Counted from the stretch's first letter, positions 41,250-50,795 are shown. The stretch: DNA of 64,000 nucleotides from Ruminococcus sp. (GCA_017470905.1 JAFUXL010000011.1:89992-153991); one strand, 5' to 3'. Notes: generated by a model not told the origin, from the sequence alone. A program made the numbers and translations.

Positions 41250-41669
41250 ATGAAACGGGACTCAGGCTATAATACAAAGCAAAAGGAAAAGCTCCTCGGC
41301 TATCTAATCAAAAATAAAGACAAGCATACAAATGTTCAGGAAATAAGCGCATATCTTTCGGCGGACGGCTCATCGGTCGGCACTGCCACGATTTACAGAC
41401 AGCTTGACAAGCTCGTTGAAAGCGGTGTCGTAAGAAAATATAACTTTGACGGAAAAACAGGTGCCTGTTATCAGTATATAGACGTACATGAGCATTGCAG
41501 CGAGCATTTTCATCTGAAATGTACCTCGTGCGGAAAGCTTATTCACCTCGAATGTGACCACCTTGCAGGCGTGAATGAGCATATACGCAGTCATCACGGC
41601 TTCATCGTTGACCCCTCACAAACGGTATTCTACGGCGTATGCGCCGAATGTGCGGAAAATAAAAAATGA
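41250..41669 (+). CDS. Fur-family metalloregulator
   Basis: A 139-residue metal-dependent repressor. A winged helix (TNVQEISAYLSADGSSVGTA, TIYRQLDKLVESGVV) is followed by the metal site HEHCSEHFHLKCTSCGKLIH and a second CxxC (CAEC) for structural zinc. Sequence alone does not separate Fur, Zur and PerR. GGGAGG precedes ATG. Its stop overlaps the next start (ATGA), so the membrane protein is in the same operon and may serve metal handling. Confidence 0.9.
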   Translation: MKRDSGYNTKQKEKLLGYLIKNKDKHTNVQEISAYLSADGSSVGTATIYRQLDKLVESGVVRKYNFDGKTGACYQYIDVHEHCSEHFHLKCTSCGKLIHLECDHLAGVNEHIRSHHGFIVDPSQTVFYGVCAECAENKK

Positions 41670-42160
41670 AAATAATCAAGACTGTACTGTATGTCCTTGC
41701 GGCGGATATACTTTCGCTGTTCATAGACTTTACGCTTGCATCATCGTCAATGTTCATAATAAGGCTGATATGTGCGGTGTGTACCTTCCTCATACTTGCG
41801 GTAATTCTTTCGGGTCTTGCAGTCAGCACCGCAAATCAGGACTTGAAGGACAAGAGAATTAACAATAAAAAAATAAATATCATTCTTCCCCTTTCAATGG
41901 GGACAGCTGCGTCTTTTCCTGCGGCTGTAAGCTGGTGTGTGCTTAAATTCTCAATGCGCAGATTTGATTTTTATCGCTGGCACAAGATAATAAACGGTTA
42001 TTTCCTGCAAATATACAATTTCATCGAACCCGATGCATCCTCCTCGGCTTTAAGCACGGGAGAAGTCAATATCATGCTGATACTTGTATTTATCCCCGTG
42101 ATTATATTCCTTACGGCTTATTTTCTCGTATACAAGGGGATAATTCATATCGGAAAATAA
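41666..42160 (+). CDS. Membrane protein of unknown function, coupled to the Fur-family gene
   Basis: A 164-residue protein with four hydrophobic segments (TVLYVLAADILSLFIDFTLA; FIIRLICAVCTFLILAVILS; INIILPLSMGTAASFPAAVS; INIMLILVFIPVIIFLTAYF). No family recognised. The start overlaps the Fur-family stop by 4 bp. Confidence 0.8.
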   Translation: MKIIKTVLYVLAADILSLFIDFTLASSSMFIIRLICAVCTFLILAVILSGLAVSTANQDLKDKRINNKKINIILPLSMGTAASFPAAVSWCVLKFSMRRFDFYRWHKIINGYFLQIYNFIEPDASSSALSTGEVNIMLILVFIPVIIFLTAYFLVYKGIIHIGK

Positions 42161-42173
42161 TATACAGCAACGT

Positions 42174-42204
42174 GGCTGCTGCATATCTGCGGCAGCCTTT
42201 TTTT
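42174..42204 (+). terminator. Terminator of the Fur operon
   Basis: GGCTGC / GCAGCC stem followed by TTTTTTT. It sits only 13 bp before the next start. Confidence 0.85.
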
Positions 42205-42216
42205 GTGAGGTGTAAT

Positions 42217-43155
42217 ATGTCATCTGTAATTCTCAATCAGACAATAATAATGCTGATACTCATGCTTGCGGGGGTTCTTTGCGCAAAGACGGGCATAATA
42301 TCCCAACAGTCAAACAAAGACCTTTCAAAATTCATTTTGCAGGCGGTAAACCCCGTGGTTATATTTATGTCTTACCAGACGGACTATAAGCCCGAGCTTG
42401 CCAGAAATCTCCTGTTTACTTTTACTATGTCTTTTGTATCAATGATATTGTCAATCATAATTATAACCTTGATTATCCGTGAAAAAAACGGCAGGGACAC
42501 TGCGATAGAGAGATTTTCCTCAATATATTCCAACTGCGGATTTATGGGCATTCCTCTCGTGAATGCGATGTTCGGGTCGGAGGGAGTATTCTGTCTTACC
42601 GCTTACATAACAGTTTTTAATATATTCGCATGGACACACGGAATTATAATAATATCGGGGGAGAAGAATTTAAAACAAGCCGTGAAGGTATTGTATTCCC
42701 CGACAATGATTGCCATATTCCTCGGAATAATATTTTTCTTTGCACAGATACGGCTTCCCGAAATTCCCTCAAAAGCTATGGAATTTATAGCCTCTGTGAA
42801 TACTCCGATGGCGATGATAGTATCGGGTGTTACCATGGCATCGACAAATATCTCCGCATTAATCAGGAAACGGAGCGTTTATATCATATGTGCGCTGAAA
42901 TTGATTTTTATACCTTTTGTTATCTCACTGCTGATTATTCTTGTCTTTCCGCAGAGCATTGACACAAAGGCGAAATTTACCGTAATTATCGCTGCCTCCG
43001 CACCTCCTGCGGCAATGTGTACTCTTCAGGCGGTAAGATATGGCAAAAATTCTCTCTACGCATCTGAGATTTTTACGGCTGGAACTATACTGTCTGTAAT
43101 TACTTTACCAATTATCACAAAACTTACGGAATTTTTAACAAAAACATTGGTTTAG
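42217..43155 (+). CDS. AEC-family transporter
   Basis: A 312-residue membrane protein with about ten helices of the auxin efflux carrier family (LILMLAGVLCAKTGIISQQS, then YSNCGFMGIPLVNAMFGSEG, and the C-terminal PPAAMCTLQAVRYGKNSLYA). Bacterial members carry malate or other organic acids or amino acids; the substrate is not evident. The start 42217 follows GTGAGGTG; the upstream codons belong to the terminator. Confidence 0.9.
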   Translation: MSSVILNQTIIMLILMLAGVLCAKTGIISQQSNKDLSKFILQAVNPVVIFMSYQTDYKPELARNLLFTFTMSFVSMILSIIIITLIIREKNGRDTAIERFSSIYSNCGFMGIPLVNAMFGSEGVFCLTAYITVFNIFAWTHGIIIISGEKNLKQAVKVLYSPTMIAIFLGIIFFFAQIRLPEIPSKAMEFIASVNTPMAMIVSGVTMASTNISALIRKRSVYIICALKLIFIPFVISLLIILVFPQSIDTKAKFTVIIAASAPPAAMCTLQAVRYGKNSLYASEIFTAGTILSVITLPIITKLTEFLTKTLV

Positions 43156-43277
43156 TTTTGTGTACATCGCTGATTTTTATAAAATTATCGAAAAACTGTT
43201 TTATTTTTAGTGAAAATGTGTTATAATAAATATGCAATTTAGGACAATTGATTTACAATAGTCCTAAAATTTGTTAT

Positions 43278-43435
43278 CTATGACTGAGCAGATTTAAAAT
43301 TGTCCTTGATAAATATATAACAAAAATCATGCCCCCCTCAACGCAGATGACCTGCGAAATTCCTTTGGGGAACTGAGGAAACAGGAGCAGGATATAAAAA
43401 TTTTTGTGGATGGTTTTAAAATGTTCATTTATAGC
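43278..43435 (+). repeat. R1 repeat, expanded copy
   Basis: R1 ends (TGACTGAGCAGATTTAAAAT, and AATATAAAAA-type right end finishing TTCATTTATAG) around a rearranged middle that holds GAAATTCCTTTGGGGAACTG. The copy at 58681-58810 has a similar middle. It lies directly before the ROK-type gene. Confidence 0.7.
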
Positions 43436-43463
43436 ACTATATTACGGAACGGAGTTTTTACCA

Positions 43464-44684
43464 ATGGAAAAAAGAGGTATTAGTAAACTTGACCTGAAAA
43501 GATGCAACCGAATGCAGATACTACGTGTCATAAGAGAGGCAGGACCTATCTCCCGTGTTGATGTTGCAAGCGCACTCGAAATTACAAGAGCCGCTGTCAC
43601 AATTATCACAAACGAAATGATTGAAGAAGATGTTCTCGTTGAAATCGGGGAAGCACCCGTCAATGCGGAGAAACTCCAGAAAGGCAGAAGAAAAATTCTC
43701 ATTGACATAAACGTAAACAGCAGATTTGCCCTCGGTGCAACTGTTGACGAAAAAGAAGTGAGCATCGGACTTACAAATCTTAATTCCGAAATCCTTGACA
43801 AGTCAAGCATGGTTATCGACGAAAGAACTACAAGCAAGGATATTATAAATTACATAATAAAAACCTGCAATGTTATGATTGAAAACAGCGCACTCACAAA
43901 GGACAGGCTTCTCGGTCTCGGCGTGGGTGTTGTTCCGTCAATGTGGGGCAAGCTGAAAATATTCTATAAGGACGGAGTACTCGATTTTTCAAACTTCATA
44001 GAAAAGCTTCAGAGCGGTCTTGATATTGATATTCACTGTGGAAATGCAATCGGTCTTATGGCTCTTGCAAGCAACGATTTCAGAGTGCAGAACGGCTATC
44101 AGACAAATACTGCCCTGCTCCATAACGGAAATCAGGTGAACCTTGCAATAGTAAACAAGAACGAGCTTTCGAGCGACTATATTTCATATACTTCGATGAT
44201 TGAAAGATATATCATCTGCCCCAACGGAAGAGCATACGAGGGCTATCCCAACGGCTCGGTAAAGGCGGAGCTTTCGAGGTCGGCTATGCTCAGTGCCTTT
44301 TATGAAATATATTCAAAGGAAAAAACTCCCGTTCTCTATGAGCTTACTGACGGCGACAAGACCAGGATAGATACCGAAAAGGTATTTATGGCTCTTATGC
44401 GTGGTGAAGAACCGGTCAAAAATCTTGTCGATGATATAATCGCAAAGTATACCATTCTCATAAATAATCTTGCTATTTCCCATTTTGCCAAGAAAATTGT
44501 CCTCCACAATTACAAGCTCAATGAAAAACAGTTCGATTATGTAAAGAGAGAAATGATACGCCTTGTAAGTGAAGATATTGCCGACAGAGTAGTCCTCAGC
44601 AAGCTTGACGGAAAAAATAATTTCCTCGGCGGCTGTGCGCTTATCATTCAGGATAATTTCTACACAAAGGGCGGTATGCACTGA
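43464..44684 (+). CDS. ROK-type transcriptional repressor
   Basis: A 406-residue protein with an N-terminal MarR-like helix-turn-helix (RMQILRVIREAGPISRVDVA, then LEITRAAVTIITNEMI) and a degenerate ROK sugar-kinase domain. The kinase phosphate motif (DxGGT) is replaced by GATVDEKEVS and the zinc motif CxCGxxGC is absent, so it is a sensor, like NagC/XylR/Mlc, not a kinase. Start 43464 follows ACGGAG by 9 nt; the upstream frame is in the R1 repeat. The targets are unknown. Confidence 0.85.
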   Translation: MEKRGISKLDLKRCNRMQILRVIREAGPISRVDVASALEITRAAVTIITNEMIEEDVLVEIGEAPVNAEKLQKGRRKILIDINVNSRFALGATVDEKEVSIGLTNLNSEILDKSSMVIDERTTSKDIINYIIKTCNVMIENSALTKDRLLGLGVGVVPSMWGKLKIFYKDGVLDFSNFIEKLQSGLDIDIHCGNAIGLMALASNDFRVQNGYQTNTALLHNGNQVNLAIVNKNELSSDYISYTSMIERYIICPNGRAYEGYPNGSVKAELSRSAMLSAFYEIYSKEKTPVLYELTDGDKTRIDTEKVFMALMRGEEPVKNLVDDIIAKYTILINNLAISHFAKKIVLHNYKLNEKQFDYVKREMIRLVSEDIADRVVLSKLDGKNNFLGGCALIIQDNFYTKGGMH

Positions 44685-44774
44685 TTAAAAATCCGTCAGG
44701 AAAAGAAAGTGCGCTCATAATATAAGCTTTACTCCGGTTAATGTAAAAGACCTTTACATCAGGCTGTGAAAAAA

Positions 44775-44815
44775 ACAGGCGGATACCCCGTTAAGCGGTA
44801 TCTGCCTGTTTTTGT
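44775..44815 (+). terminator. Terminator of the ROK-type gene
   Basis: A 13-bp stem ACAGGCGGATACC / GGTATCTGCCTGT (one G-T pair) followed by TTTTTG. Confidence 0.92.
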
Positions 44816-44860
44816 ATTGGTTTATTGGTTAAAAAACCGTGATTATGAATTAATTTTCTA

Positions 44861-44889
44861 TTTACTTTTTTTCCGAAACGTGTTATACT
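44861..44889 (+). promoter_or_regulatory. Promoter of comM
   Basis: TTTACT, 17-bp spacer, TATACT, 39 bp before the start. Confidence 0.6.
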
Positions 44890-44928
44890 GTTTTAGGACG
44901 ATAATTTAATGATAATCGGAGGAAATAT

Positions 44929-46455
44929 ATGTTTGCTAAAGTTTCAAGTCTCGGACTTTTCGGTCTCAATGCTTTTCCCGTTGATGTAGAAATAGATATA
45001 AGCCGTGCCTTGCCCCAGTTTGACATAGTGGGTCTGCCCGATGCCGTTGTCAGGGAAAGCCGTGAAAGAATAAGAGCTGCTCTTCGTGCCTGCGATATAA
45101 AATTTCCCGTTGCAAAGGTAATGATAAATCTTGCCCCCGCAAATACCAAAAAAAGCGGTTCTGTCCACGATATGGCTATATTTATGGCTATACTGGAGGC
45201 TATGCATATGACAGACCTTTCGCCCGACGGCAGCGCATTTATAGGCGAAATATCCCTGAACGGCGATATACGCAGAATCAACGGCGTTCTCCCTATGGTA
45301 ATGCTTGCATATGAAAAGGGGATTAAATCCGTTTTCGTTCCCTATGAAAATGCCCGTGAGGCATCTGTAATAAAGGGAATAGATGTGTATGCCGTCAGAA
45401 ATGCAAGAGAGCTTATAAGTCATTTTCGTAATGAAAACAAGATGACACCCGTTGAAAATTACATTCCGTCAGATGCCGCATATGATAATGCTCTTGATTT
45501 TGCCGATGTTAGGGGACAGCAAGGCGCAAAAAAAGCCCTCGAAATCGCTGCGGCAGGCGGTCATAATGCCCTTATGGTAGGCACACCCGGCAGCGGAAAG
45601 AGTATGCTTTCAAAGCGTATGCCCTCGATACTGCCCCGGCTTACCTTTGAGGAGGCTCTCGAAACTTCAAAAATTCATTCAATTACAGGATTACTTTCAT
45701 CGGAACAGCCCATAATAACAAAAAGACCTTTTCGTTCGCCGCATCATACAATATCATCCGCAGGACTTATAGGCGGAGGAAGTATTCCTAAACCGGGAGA
45801 AATTTCGATTGCGCACAACGGACTGCTTTTCCTCGATGAGATTGCGGAATTTGACAGGAGAACACTTGAAATAATGCGTCAGCCTCTTGAGGACGGAAAG
45901 GTAAGTATAGTACGTGCGGCAGGTTCGGTGACATATCCGTGCAATGTTATGCTCATAGCCGCCATGAACCCCTGTCCGTGCGGATATTACGGACATCCCA
46001 CAAGAAAATGCATATGCAGCAGGAAAAAGGTGAGCGACTATCTCTCGAAACTGTCGGGGCCGCTGCTTGACCGCTTTGATTTGCATATCGAGGTTGCGCC
46101 CGTTGAATTTGAGGATTTGTCCTCGAAGGCTCACGAAGAACCATCCTCCGAAATAAGAAAGAGGGTTATGGCGGCAAGAGAGATACAGAGGGAACGCTTC
46201 AAGGGTACGCCCATTACCTGCAATGCCATGATTACTCCCGATAAACTGGGCGAATTTTGCCTTATGGACGAGCCTGCGGAAACAATTTTCAAGTCCATAT
46301 TTGACCGTCTCGGTTTAAGCGCAAGAGCCTATGACAGAATATTAAAGGTTGCCCGCACGATTGCCGACTTAAACGGAGATGACCTTATAAGAAAGCATCA
46401 TATTGCAGCCGCCGCACAGTACCGCAGTCTCGACAGAAAATACTGGACAGAATAA
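44929..46455 (+). CDS. comM: YifB/ComM-type AAA+ ATPase (Mg-chelatase-like)
   Basis: A 508-residue protein: an N-terminal ChlI-like domain (LGLFGLNAFPVDVEIDISRA, GLPDAVVRESRERIRAALRA), a central AAA+ ATPase with Walker A GTPGSGKS and LLFLDEIAEF, a zinc-like NPCPCGYYGHPTRKCICS, and a C-terminal Mg_chelatase_C domain. ComM drives branch migration during integration of transformed DNA. GGAGG precedes ATG. Confidence 0.95.
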   Translation: MFAKVSSLGLFGLNAFPVDVEIDISRALPQFDIVGLPDAVVRESRERIRAALRACDIKFPVAKVMINLAPANTKKSGSVHDMAIFMAILEAMHMTDLSPDGSAFIGEISLNGDIRRINGVLPMVMLAYEKGIKSVFVPYENAREASVIKGIDVYAVRNARELISHFRNENKMTPVENYIPSDAAYDNALDFADVRGQQGAKKALEIAAAGGHNALMVGTPGSGKSMLSKRMPSILPRLTFEEALETSKIHSITGLLSSEQPIITKRPFRSPHHTISSAGLIGGGSIPKPGEISIAHNGLLFLDEIAEFDRRTLEIMRQPLEDGKVSIVRAAGSVTYPCNVMLIAAMNPCPCGYYGHPTRKCICSRKKVSDYLSKLSGPLLDRFDLHIEVAPVEFEDLSSKAHEEPSSEIRKRVMAAREIQRERFKGTPITCNAMITPDKLGEFCLMDEPAETIFKSIFDRLGLSARAYDRILKVARTIADLNGDDLIRKHHIAAAAQYRSLDRKYWTE

Positions 46456-46456
46456 T

Positions 46457-46540
46457 ACAAAAACATGATTGAGCAGATTTTAAAAAAGCACTGTTTCCCT
46501 GCCATAAACAGGGGAATAAAGAAAAAATATAAAAAAGAAA
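46457..46540 (+). repeat. R1 repeat, decayed copy
   Basis: ATGATTGAGCAGATTTTAAA, a weak hairpin (TTTCCCTG / CAGGGGAA) and AATATAAAAAAG, between comM and rodA. Confidence 0.5.
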
Positions 46541-46556
46541 TAAAAAAGGAGCTTCA

Positions 46557-47717
46557 ATGAAATCAGTATTCAAAAGCTTGCAGCGCAGCAGACATACCAC
46601 GGATATAGGGCTGCTTATTGCCGTTACACTCTGCGCTGTGATAAGTACGCTGCTGATATATTCCATCGTAAGGAGCGGTATAAATACCCGGGAGGGCGTG
46701 GGCGAAAGCTATATGATAACCCAGACCGTTTCAATGATAATAGGAATGGTAACGGCTGTAATAATATCATATATAGATTATCATAAAATTGTCAGGTTAT
46801 GGTTTATAATCGTACCCATATCACTTGCTCTTATGGCACTTACATTCACAAGTCTTTCCTACAGGCGAGGCGGTGCGGACGACCAGGCATGGATACAAAT
46901 TGCAGGTTTCAGTCTACAGCCCTCTGAAATAATGAAGATAGCGTTTATAGTCTCATTCAGCTATCATCTTTCAAGGGACGAGGAGAATATGAACAAGCCA
47001 CTGCATATGCTCCTCCTGCTCATACACGGGGCTGTTCCGATAGGAATAGTCGGCTTGCAGGGCGACTACGGCACGGCTATAATATTTGTGGCTATATTCG
47101 CATCTATGATGATTTCTTCGAGAATATCTTGGAAATATCTGCTTGTATCACCCTTCCTCATAGCCGGAGTTTCCGCAGCGATGTGGTTCTTTGCATTCGG
47201 TGAGCATCACAAGAAGCGTATACTGGTTTTGTTCAATCCGGGAAGCGACCCTGACGGCATTGAATATCAGCAGGATTTGGGGCTTGCCGCCCTTGAGTCG
47301 GGCGGAATTTTCGGAAAGGGTCTTTTCGCCGGCAAGAGCGAATATATATATGTTCCTGAAATGCACAACGATTTTATATTCTCCTATGCAGGTCAGGTAT
47401 TCGGCTTTGTCGGCTCTCTCGGAATACTGATAATTCTGACTTATATCTGCCTTAAAGTATTCACCGACAGCAGGATAGCCCGTGACAGGCTCGGAAGATT
47501 TATATGCATGGGAGCATTCGGGCTTTTATTTTCGCACTGTGTCATGAATATAGGCATGGTGCTGAAGGTTGCCCCCGTAATCGGTGTACCTCTGCCGTTT
47601 CTCAGCGCAGGCGGCACGGCTATGGTCAGTATGTATGCAATCATAGGACTGGTATTAAGTACTTACAGCCACAGAGCCGTGACATACAATGTTTTCTATG
47701 ACGAAAACGAACAATAA
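46557..47717 (+). CDS. rodA: SEDS peptidoglycan polymerase RodA/FtsW type
   Basis: A 386-residue protein with about ten membrane helices. SEDS signatures are SLQPSEIMKIAFI, GLQGDYGTAIIFV, YQQDLGLAALESGGIFGKGL and VPLPFLSAGGTAMVSMYAII. It polymerises lipid II glycan strands, most likely for elongation; it is less similar to FtsW/SpoVE, judged by eye. AAGGAG precedes ATG. No mre genes are adjacent. Confidence 0.9.
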   Translation: MKSVFKSLQRSRHTTDIGLLIAVTLCAVISTLLIYSIVRSGINTREGVGESYMITQTVSMIIGMVTAVIISYIDYHKIVRLWFIIVPISLALMALTFTSLSYRRGGADDQAWIQIAGFSLQPSEIMKIAFIVSFSYHLSRDEENMNKPLHMLLLLIHGAVPIGIVGLQGDYGTAIIFVAIFASMMISSRISWKYLLVSPFLIAGVSAAMWFFAFGEHHKKRILVLFNPGSDPDGIEYQQDLGLAALESGGIFGKGLFAGKSEYIYVPEMHNDFIFSYAGQVFGFVGSLGILIILTYICLKVFTDSRIARDRLGRFICMGAFGLLFSHCVMNIGMVLKVAPVIGVPLPFLSAGGTAMVSMYAIIGLVLSTYSHRAVTYNVFYDENEQ

Positions 47718-47843
47718 CTAATGCATAATGCATAATTCATAAGTCATAATTCATAATTACAAAAAGGCTGACACGTGTATCAGGTGCCAGCCTTTTAAAA
47801 TGATAATCAATTATGCATTATGCATTATGAATTATGAATTGAA
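47718..47843. repeat. R3 AT-rich inverted-repeat element around a terminator
   Basis: AATGCATAATGCATAATTCA on the left and TTATGCATTATGCATTATGA on the right are inverted copies. They enclose the hairpin AAAAGGCTG / CAGCCTTTT (47762-47796), which terminates both rodA and the converging radical SAM gene. Confidence 0.75.
47762..47796. terminator. Bidirectional terminator inside the R3 element
   Basis: Stem AAAAGGCTG / CAGCCTTTT with an inner CAC/GTG pair. Confidence 0.85.
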
Positions 47844-49211
47844 TTATTCCTGTTCTCCGAATGTGCGGAGGGCTTTGAGCATTATAGCACATTCAAGACG
47901 TTTCTTTTCGAGCTGACAGGAAAGCTTGTAAGCCTTTCTTATATTGCCCATGTACTGATAATTATTTGCATTACAGCCGCCGCTGCAATAGAATTTCGCC
48001 CAGCACTCACGGCATTCGGGCTTTGAATATATATGCGCCCTTGCGAAATCCTCTTTCATCTCCTGATTGAAAGTACCCTCGTCAATATTTCCCATTTTAT
48101 ATTCATCTTTTCCGACAAACTGATGACAGGGGAAAATATCGCCGTCGGGGGTTATTGCAACGTAATCATTGCCGCAGCCGCAGCCTCTGAGCCTTTTTAT
48201 GGCGCAGGGTCCCTGGTCGAGGTCTATCATGAAATGGAAGAAATTGAATTTTCCGCCCTTTTTCTCATTTTCGATGATTTTGTCGGCAAGTCTCTCGTAT
48301 TCCCTGAAAACTGCGGGAAGCTCGCCCTCTGTAAGAGCGTATTCGTCCGAGTCTCCGACAACGGGTTCAATTGAAATCTGGTCAAAGCCTGCGTTGTACA
48401 GTGCGAATACGTCCTCGGAAAAATCAAGGCTCTTGTTGGTGAATGTTCCTCTTACATAGTATTCCTTATCGCCTCTGCCCTCGACAAGCTTTTTGTATTT
48501 CGGCAGGATTATATCATAACAGCCCTGACCGTTCGGGAATACACGGAAATAGTCATTGACCGATTTTCTGCCGTCAATCGAAAGCACAACGTTTGACATC
48601 TCTTTATTTATGAAGTCAATTTTTTCGTCATCAAGGAGAAGTCCGTTTGTGGTTATCGTAAATCTGAATGTCTTGTTGTATTCTTTTTCACGGGTTCTTG
48701 CGTATTCTACGATTTGTCTGACAACATCGAAATTCATGAGAGGCTCGCCGCCGAAGAAATCAAGCTCAAGAGTTGGTCTGTCGCCCGAATTTTCGAGGAG
48801 GAAATCAATTGCGTGCTTACCCGTTTCAAATGACATGAGCTTTCTGCCCTTGCCGAAATCGCCTGTAGATGCAAAGCAATATTTACATCTCAGCTGACAG
48901 TCGTGCGCTATATTGAGACACATAGCCTTTACGGGCGATGAAACGGAATACTTTGCGAATTTTTCGTATTCGTCCTCCGAGAATAATATCTTGTCGTTGT
49001 ACAATTCAACTATTTCCTGATAGCACGACTCAATATCTTCGGGGTCGTAGGCTCTTGAAAGCTTTTCCACAACATTTTCGGGACATTTTTCCTCAAATGG
49101 AGGAGCTACATTGTCGAGGAGGTCATATGTAAGCTCATCTACTATATGAACGCCTCCGCTGTTCACATCAAGAACTATGTTAAATCCTCTTAATTTATAC
49201 TTGTGTATCAT
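47844..49211 (-). CDS. scfB: SCIFF peptide maturase (radical SAM/SPASM)
   Basis: A 455-residue enzyme that forms thioether bonds in the SCIFF precursor. An N-terminal RiPP recognition part (about 1-90) is followed by the radical SAM cluster CQLRCKYC (Cys 105, 109, 112), FFGGEPLMNF, and a SPASM domain rich in Cys (CGCGNDYVAITPDGDIFPCH, then ECRECWAKFYCSGGC). Start 49211 is preferred over 49217 because GAAAGGA is 8 nt before it. It overlaps the upstream small gene by 17 bp. The precursor lies 1.7 kb upstream, with two unrelated genes between. Confidence 0.95.
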   Translation of the reverse strand: MIHKYKLRGFNIVLDVNSGGVHIVDELTYDLLDNVAPPFEEKCPENVVEKLSRAYDPEDIESCYQEIVELYNDKILFSEDEYEKFAKYSVSSPVKAMCLNIAHDCQLRCKYCFASTGDFGKGRKLMSFETGKHAIDFLLENSGDRPTLELDFFGGEPLMNFDVVRQIVEYARTREKEYNKTFRFTITTNGLLLDDEKIDFINKEMSNVVLSIDGRKSVNDYFRVFPNGQGCYDIILPKYKKLVEGRGDKEYYVRGTFTNKSLDFSEDVFALYNAGFDQISIEPVVGDSDEYALTEGELPAVFREYERLADKIIENEKKGGKFNFFHFMIDLDQGPCAIKRLRGCGCGNDYVAITPDGDIFPCHQFVGKDEYKMGNIDEGTFNQEMKEDFARAHIYSKPECRECWAKFYCSGGCNANNYQYMGNIRKAYKLSCQLEKKRLECAIMLKALRTFGEQE

Positions 49212-49419
49212 AGTCATTATCCTTTCCGTTAATCCGGTCTAAATATCTCTGCTTTGCCTTTTTGTTATGAACAATAACAAAAGGTATTAATATAAAAAGT
49301 GGGAAAAGCTCCCAGAATATCATGCAGATAAATTGCTCTGCATCTACGCCCAGCCAATCAAGTATTCCGAAAGTAAATATCCCAAAAATAGGGGCAAGCA
49401 CCGCAAAATGAAGTGCCAT
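49195..49419 (-). CDS. Small membrane protein between TIR gene and scfB
   Basis: A 74-residue protein with two hydrophobic helices (FAVLAPIFGIFTFGILDWLG and FICMIFWELFPLFILIPFVI) and a charged tail (NKKAKQRYLDRINGKDNDYD). Its start overlaps the TIR gene stop (TAATG) and its end overlaps scfB, so the three are translationally coupled. No family recognised. Confidence 0.75.
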   Translation of the reverse strand: MALHFAVLAPIFGIFTFGILDWLGVDAEQFICMIFWELFPLFILIPFVIVHNKKAKQRYLDRINGKDNDYDTQV

Positions 49420-50795
49420 TAATCCAAGTAATGTGTCTGATGAAATTTTTCTTTCCGATATTTTTTGACAGCTTCCTCACGCTGAGAGAGGTTTTTCTTT
49501 CCTGATTCATAATCGGCAGCAGTTTCGTCATAGGCGAGCCTTTTGAACATTCGTTCTTTTGCCGCTTTGTTTGACTTATATTTCTGCGGTATGAGAAGTG
49601 CAAGTATAATTCCAAGCACCATAAACCACGAAATTGAAAATACAATTATTACACTTTCGTCAAAAAATTTTTTCAGAAGTCCTGACAGTATGGAAGAAAT
49701 TACAGTTGCACCGAACATGGCAAGAATAAGGCTTGTTGAATAGGACTGATATTCCTGTTTATAAAGATTTTCGGCGTTTAATTTTTCGTTTATAAGCTGT
49801 GCGTGTTTTTCCTGTTCGTAGCGGTGTATTTTATTAAGCTGACTTTTCATCTGTTTTTCGTACTGGGCGAAAAGGGATTTAAGCTGGTCTTTTGTATCAG
49901 ATGCAACCGAAAATATCTCCGATATGCTTTTTGTTATATTATTCCGTGCATCATATTTTTCCATATCCTGCGCCTGAAAGCCCTGCAATTCATCGGGCAG
50001 GCTGCTCACGGGCATATTCTTGTAGCAAGGGATAATAAGCCTGCTCTTGTCCTCTTTCATGAGGTCGAGAAATCTGCTCCATTCGTTTCTTACCCATACG
50101 GCATTGAAATTATCTGTTGAAGTACCCACGCAGAGCATTACCTGCGAGGAATTTATCGCAGAAAATATATAAGGCTCAAATTCCGTACCCAGTTTATCTT
50201 TTAACGTAACTGCGGCATAGAAAACCTTATAGCCCTCTTTTGTGAGTGTGCTGTACAAATCATGGGCAATAAAGGAGTCCTCTGTTCTTTCGCCGTTTTC
50301 GCCCGTTTCCTTGTAGCATATGAAGATGTCAAAGGGCTTTTCCTTTGCGGAAACGGAAATTATATGCTGCTGTATATCATCTATTTTTTCAGCCTCACGG
50401 GTATAGATAGTATACATGATTTCATCGGCATATTCAAGAGCCTTTGAATATTCGGGGATATTATAAATCCTCTCGAAGTCGGTTCGGTGACAGGTCGGAA
50501 TTTTTTTATTTGTTTTCGGGTCGTCAACGTATTCTATGCCGTATCTGCAAAGGCAGAGACCCCAGTAAGCCTCTGACTCTTCGGGGAATATATCAATAAT
50601 TTCCCTGTAGGCTTCGGCAGCCCTGTCAAATTCGCAGCCAAAACGCAGACGGTGAGCCTTTTTGAACAAATTAAGTCTGTTTTCGGTGCTTATGTCAGGA
50701 ATAGTCTGGTAGCTTCCGCAGTAGGCACATTTGCATATTCTCATATTTTTGATTATTTCGAGATTTGCGCCGCACATCTTGCAGTTGAACACCAT
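49419..50795 (-). CDS. Zinc-ribbon/TIR-domain membrane protein
   Basis: A 458-residue protein. Residues 1-30 form a zinc ribbon (Cys 5, 8, 23, 26); 45-130 look like helical repeats (RAAEAYREIIDIFPEESEAY, WGLCLCRYGI); 152-282 form a TIR domain (KPFDIFICYKETGENG, LTKEGYKVFYAAV, GTEFEPYIFSAINSSQVMLC, VRNEWSRFL). Glu207 sits where TIR NADases have their catalytic Glu. A coiled coil follows (about 300-350), then two membrane helices (355-372, 382-402) and a basic tail. It lies between the SCIFF precursor and maturase genes. NADase activity and any defence role are inference. Confidence 0.82.
   Translation of the reverse strand: MVFNCKMCGANLEIIKNMRICKCAYCGSYQTIPDISTENRLNLFKKAHRLRFGCEFDRAAEAYREIIDIFPEESEAYWGLCLCRYGIEYVDDPKTNKKIPTCHRTDFERIYNIPEYSKALEYADEIMYTIYTREAEKIDDIQQHIISVSAKEKPFDIFICYKETGENGERTEDSFIAHDLYSTLTKEGYKVFYAAVTLKDKLGTEFEPYIFSAINSSQVMLCVGTSTDNFNAVWVRNEWSRFLDLMKEDKSRLIIPCYKNMPVSSLPDELQGFQAQDMEKYDARNNITKSISEIFSVASDTKDQLKSLFAQYEKQMKSQLNKIHRYEQEKHAQLINEKLNAENLYKQEYQSYSTSLILAMFGATVISSILSGLLKKFFDESVIIVFSISWFMVLGIILALLIPQKYKSNKAAKERMFKRLAYDETAADYESGKKNLSQREEAVKKYRKEKFHQTHYLD

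Noticed and set aside
43464-44684. Sugar kinase of the ROK family
   Set aside because: Phosphate-binding and zinc motifs are missing and a helix-turn-helix is present, so it is a regulator.
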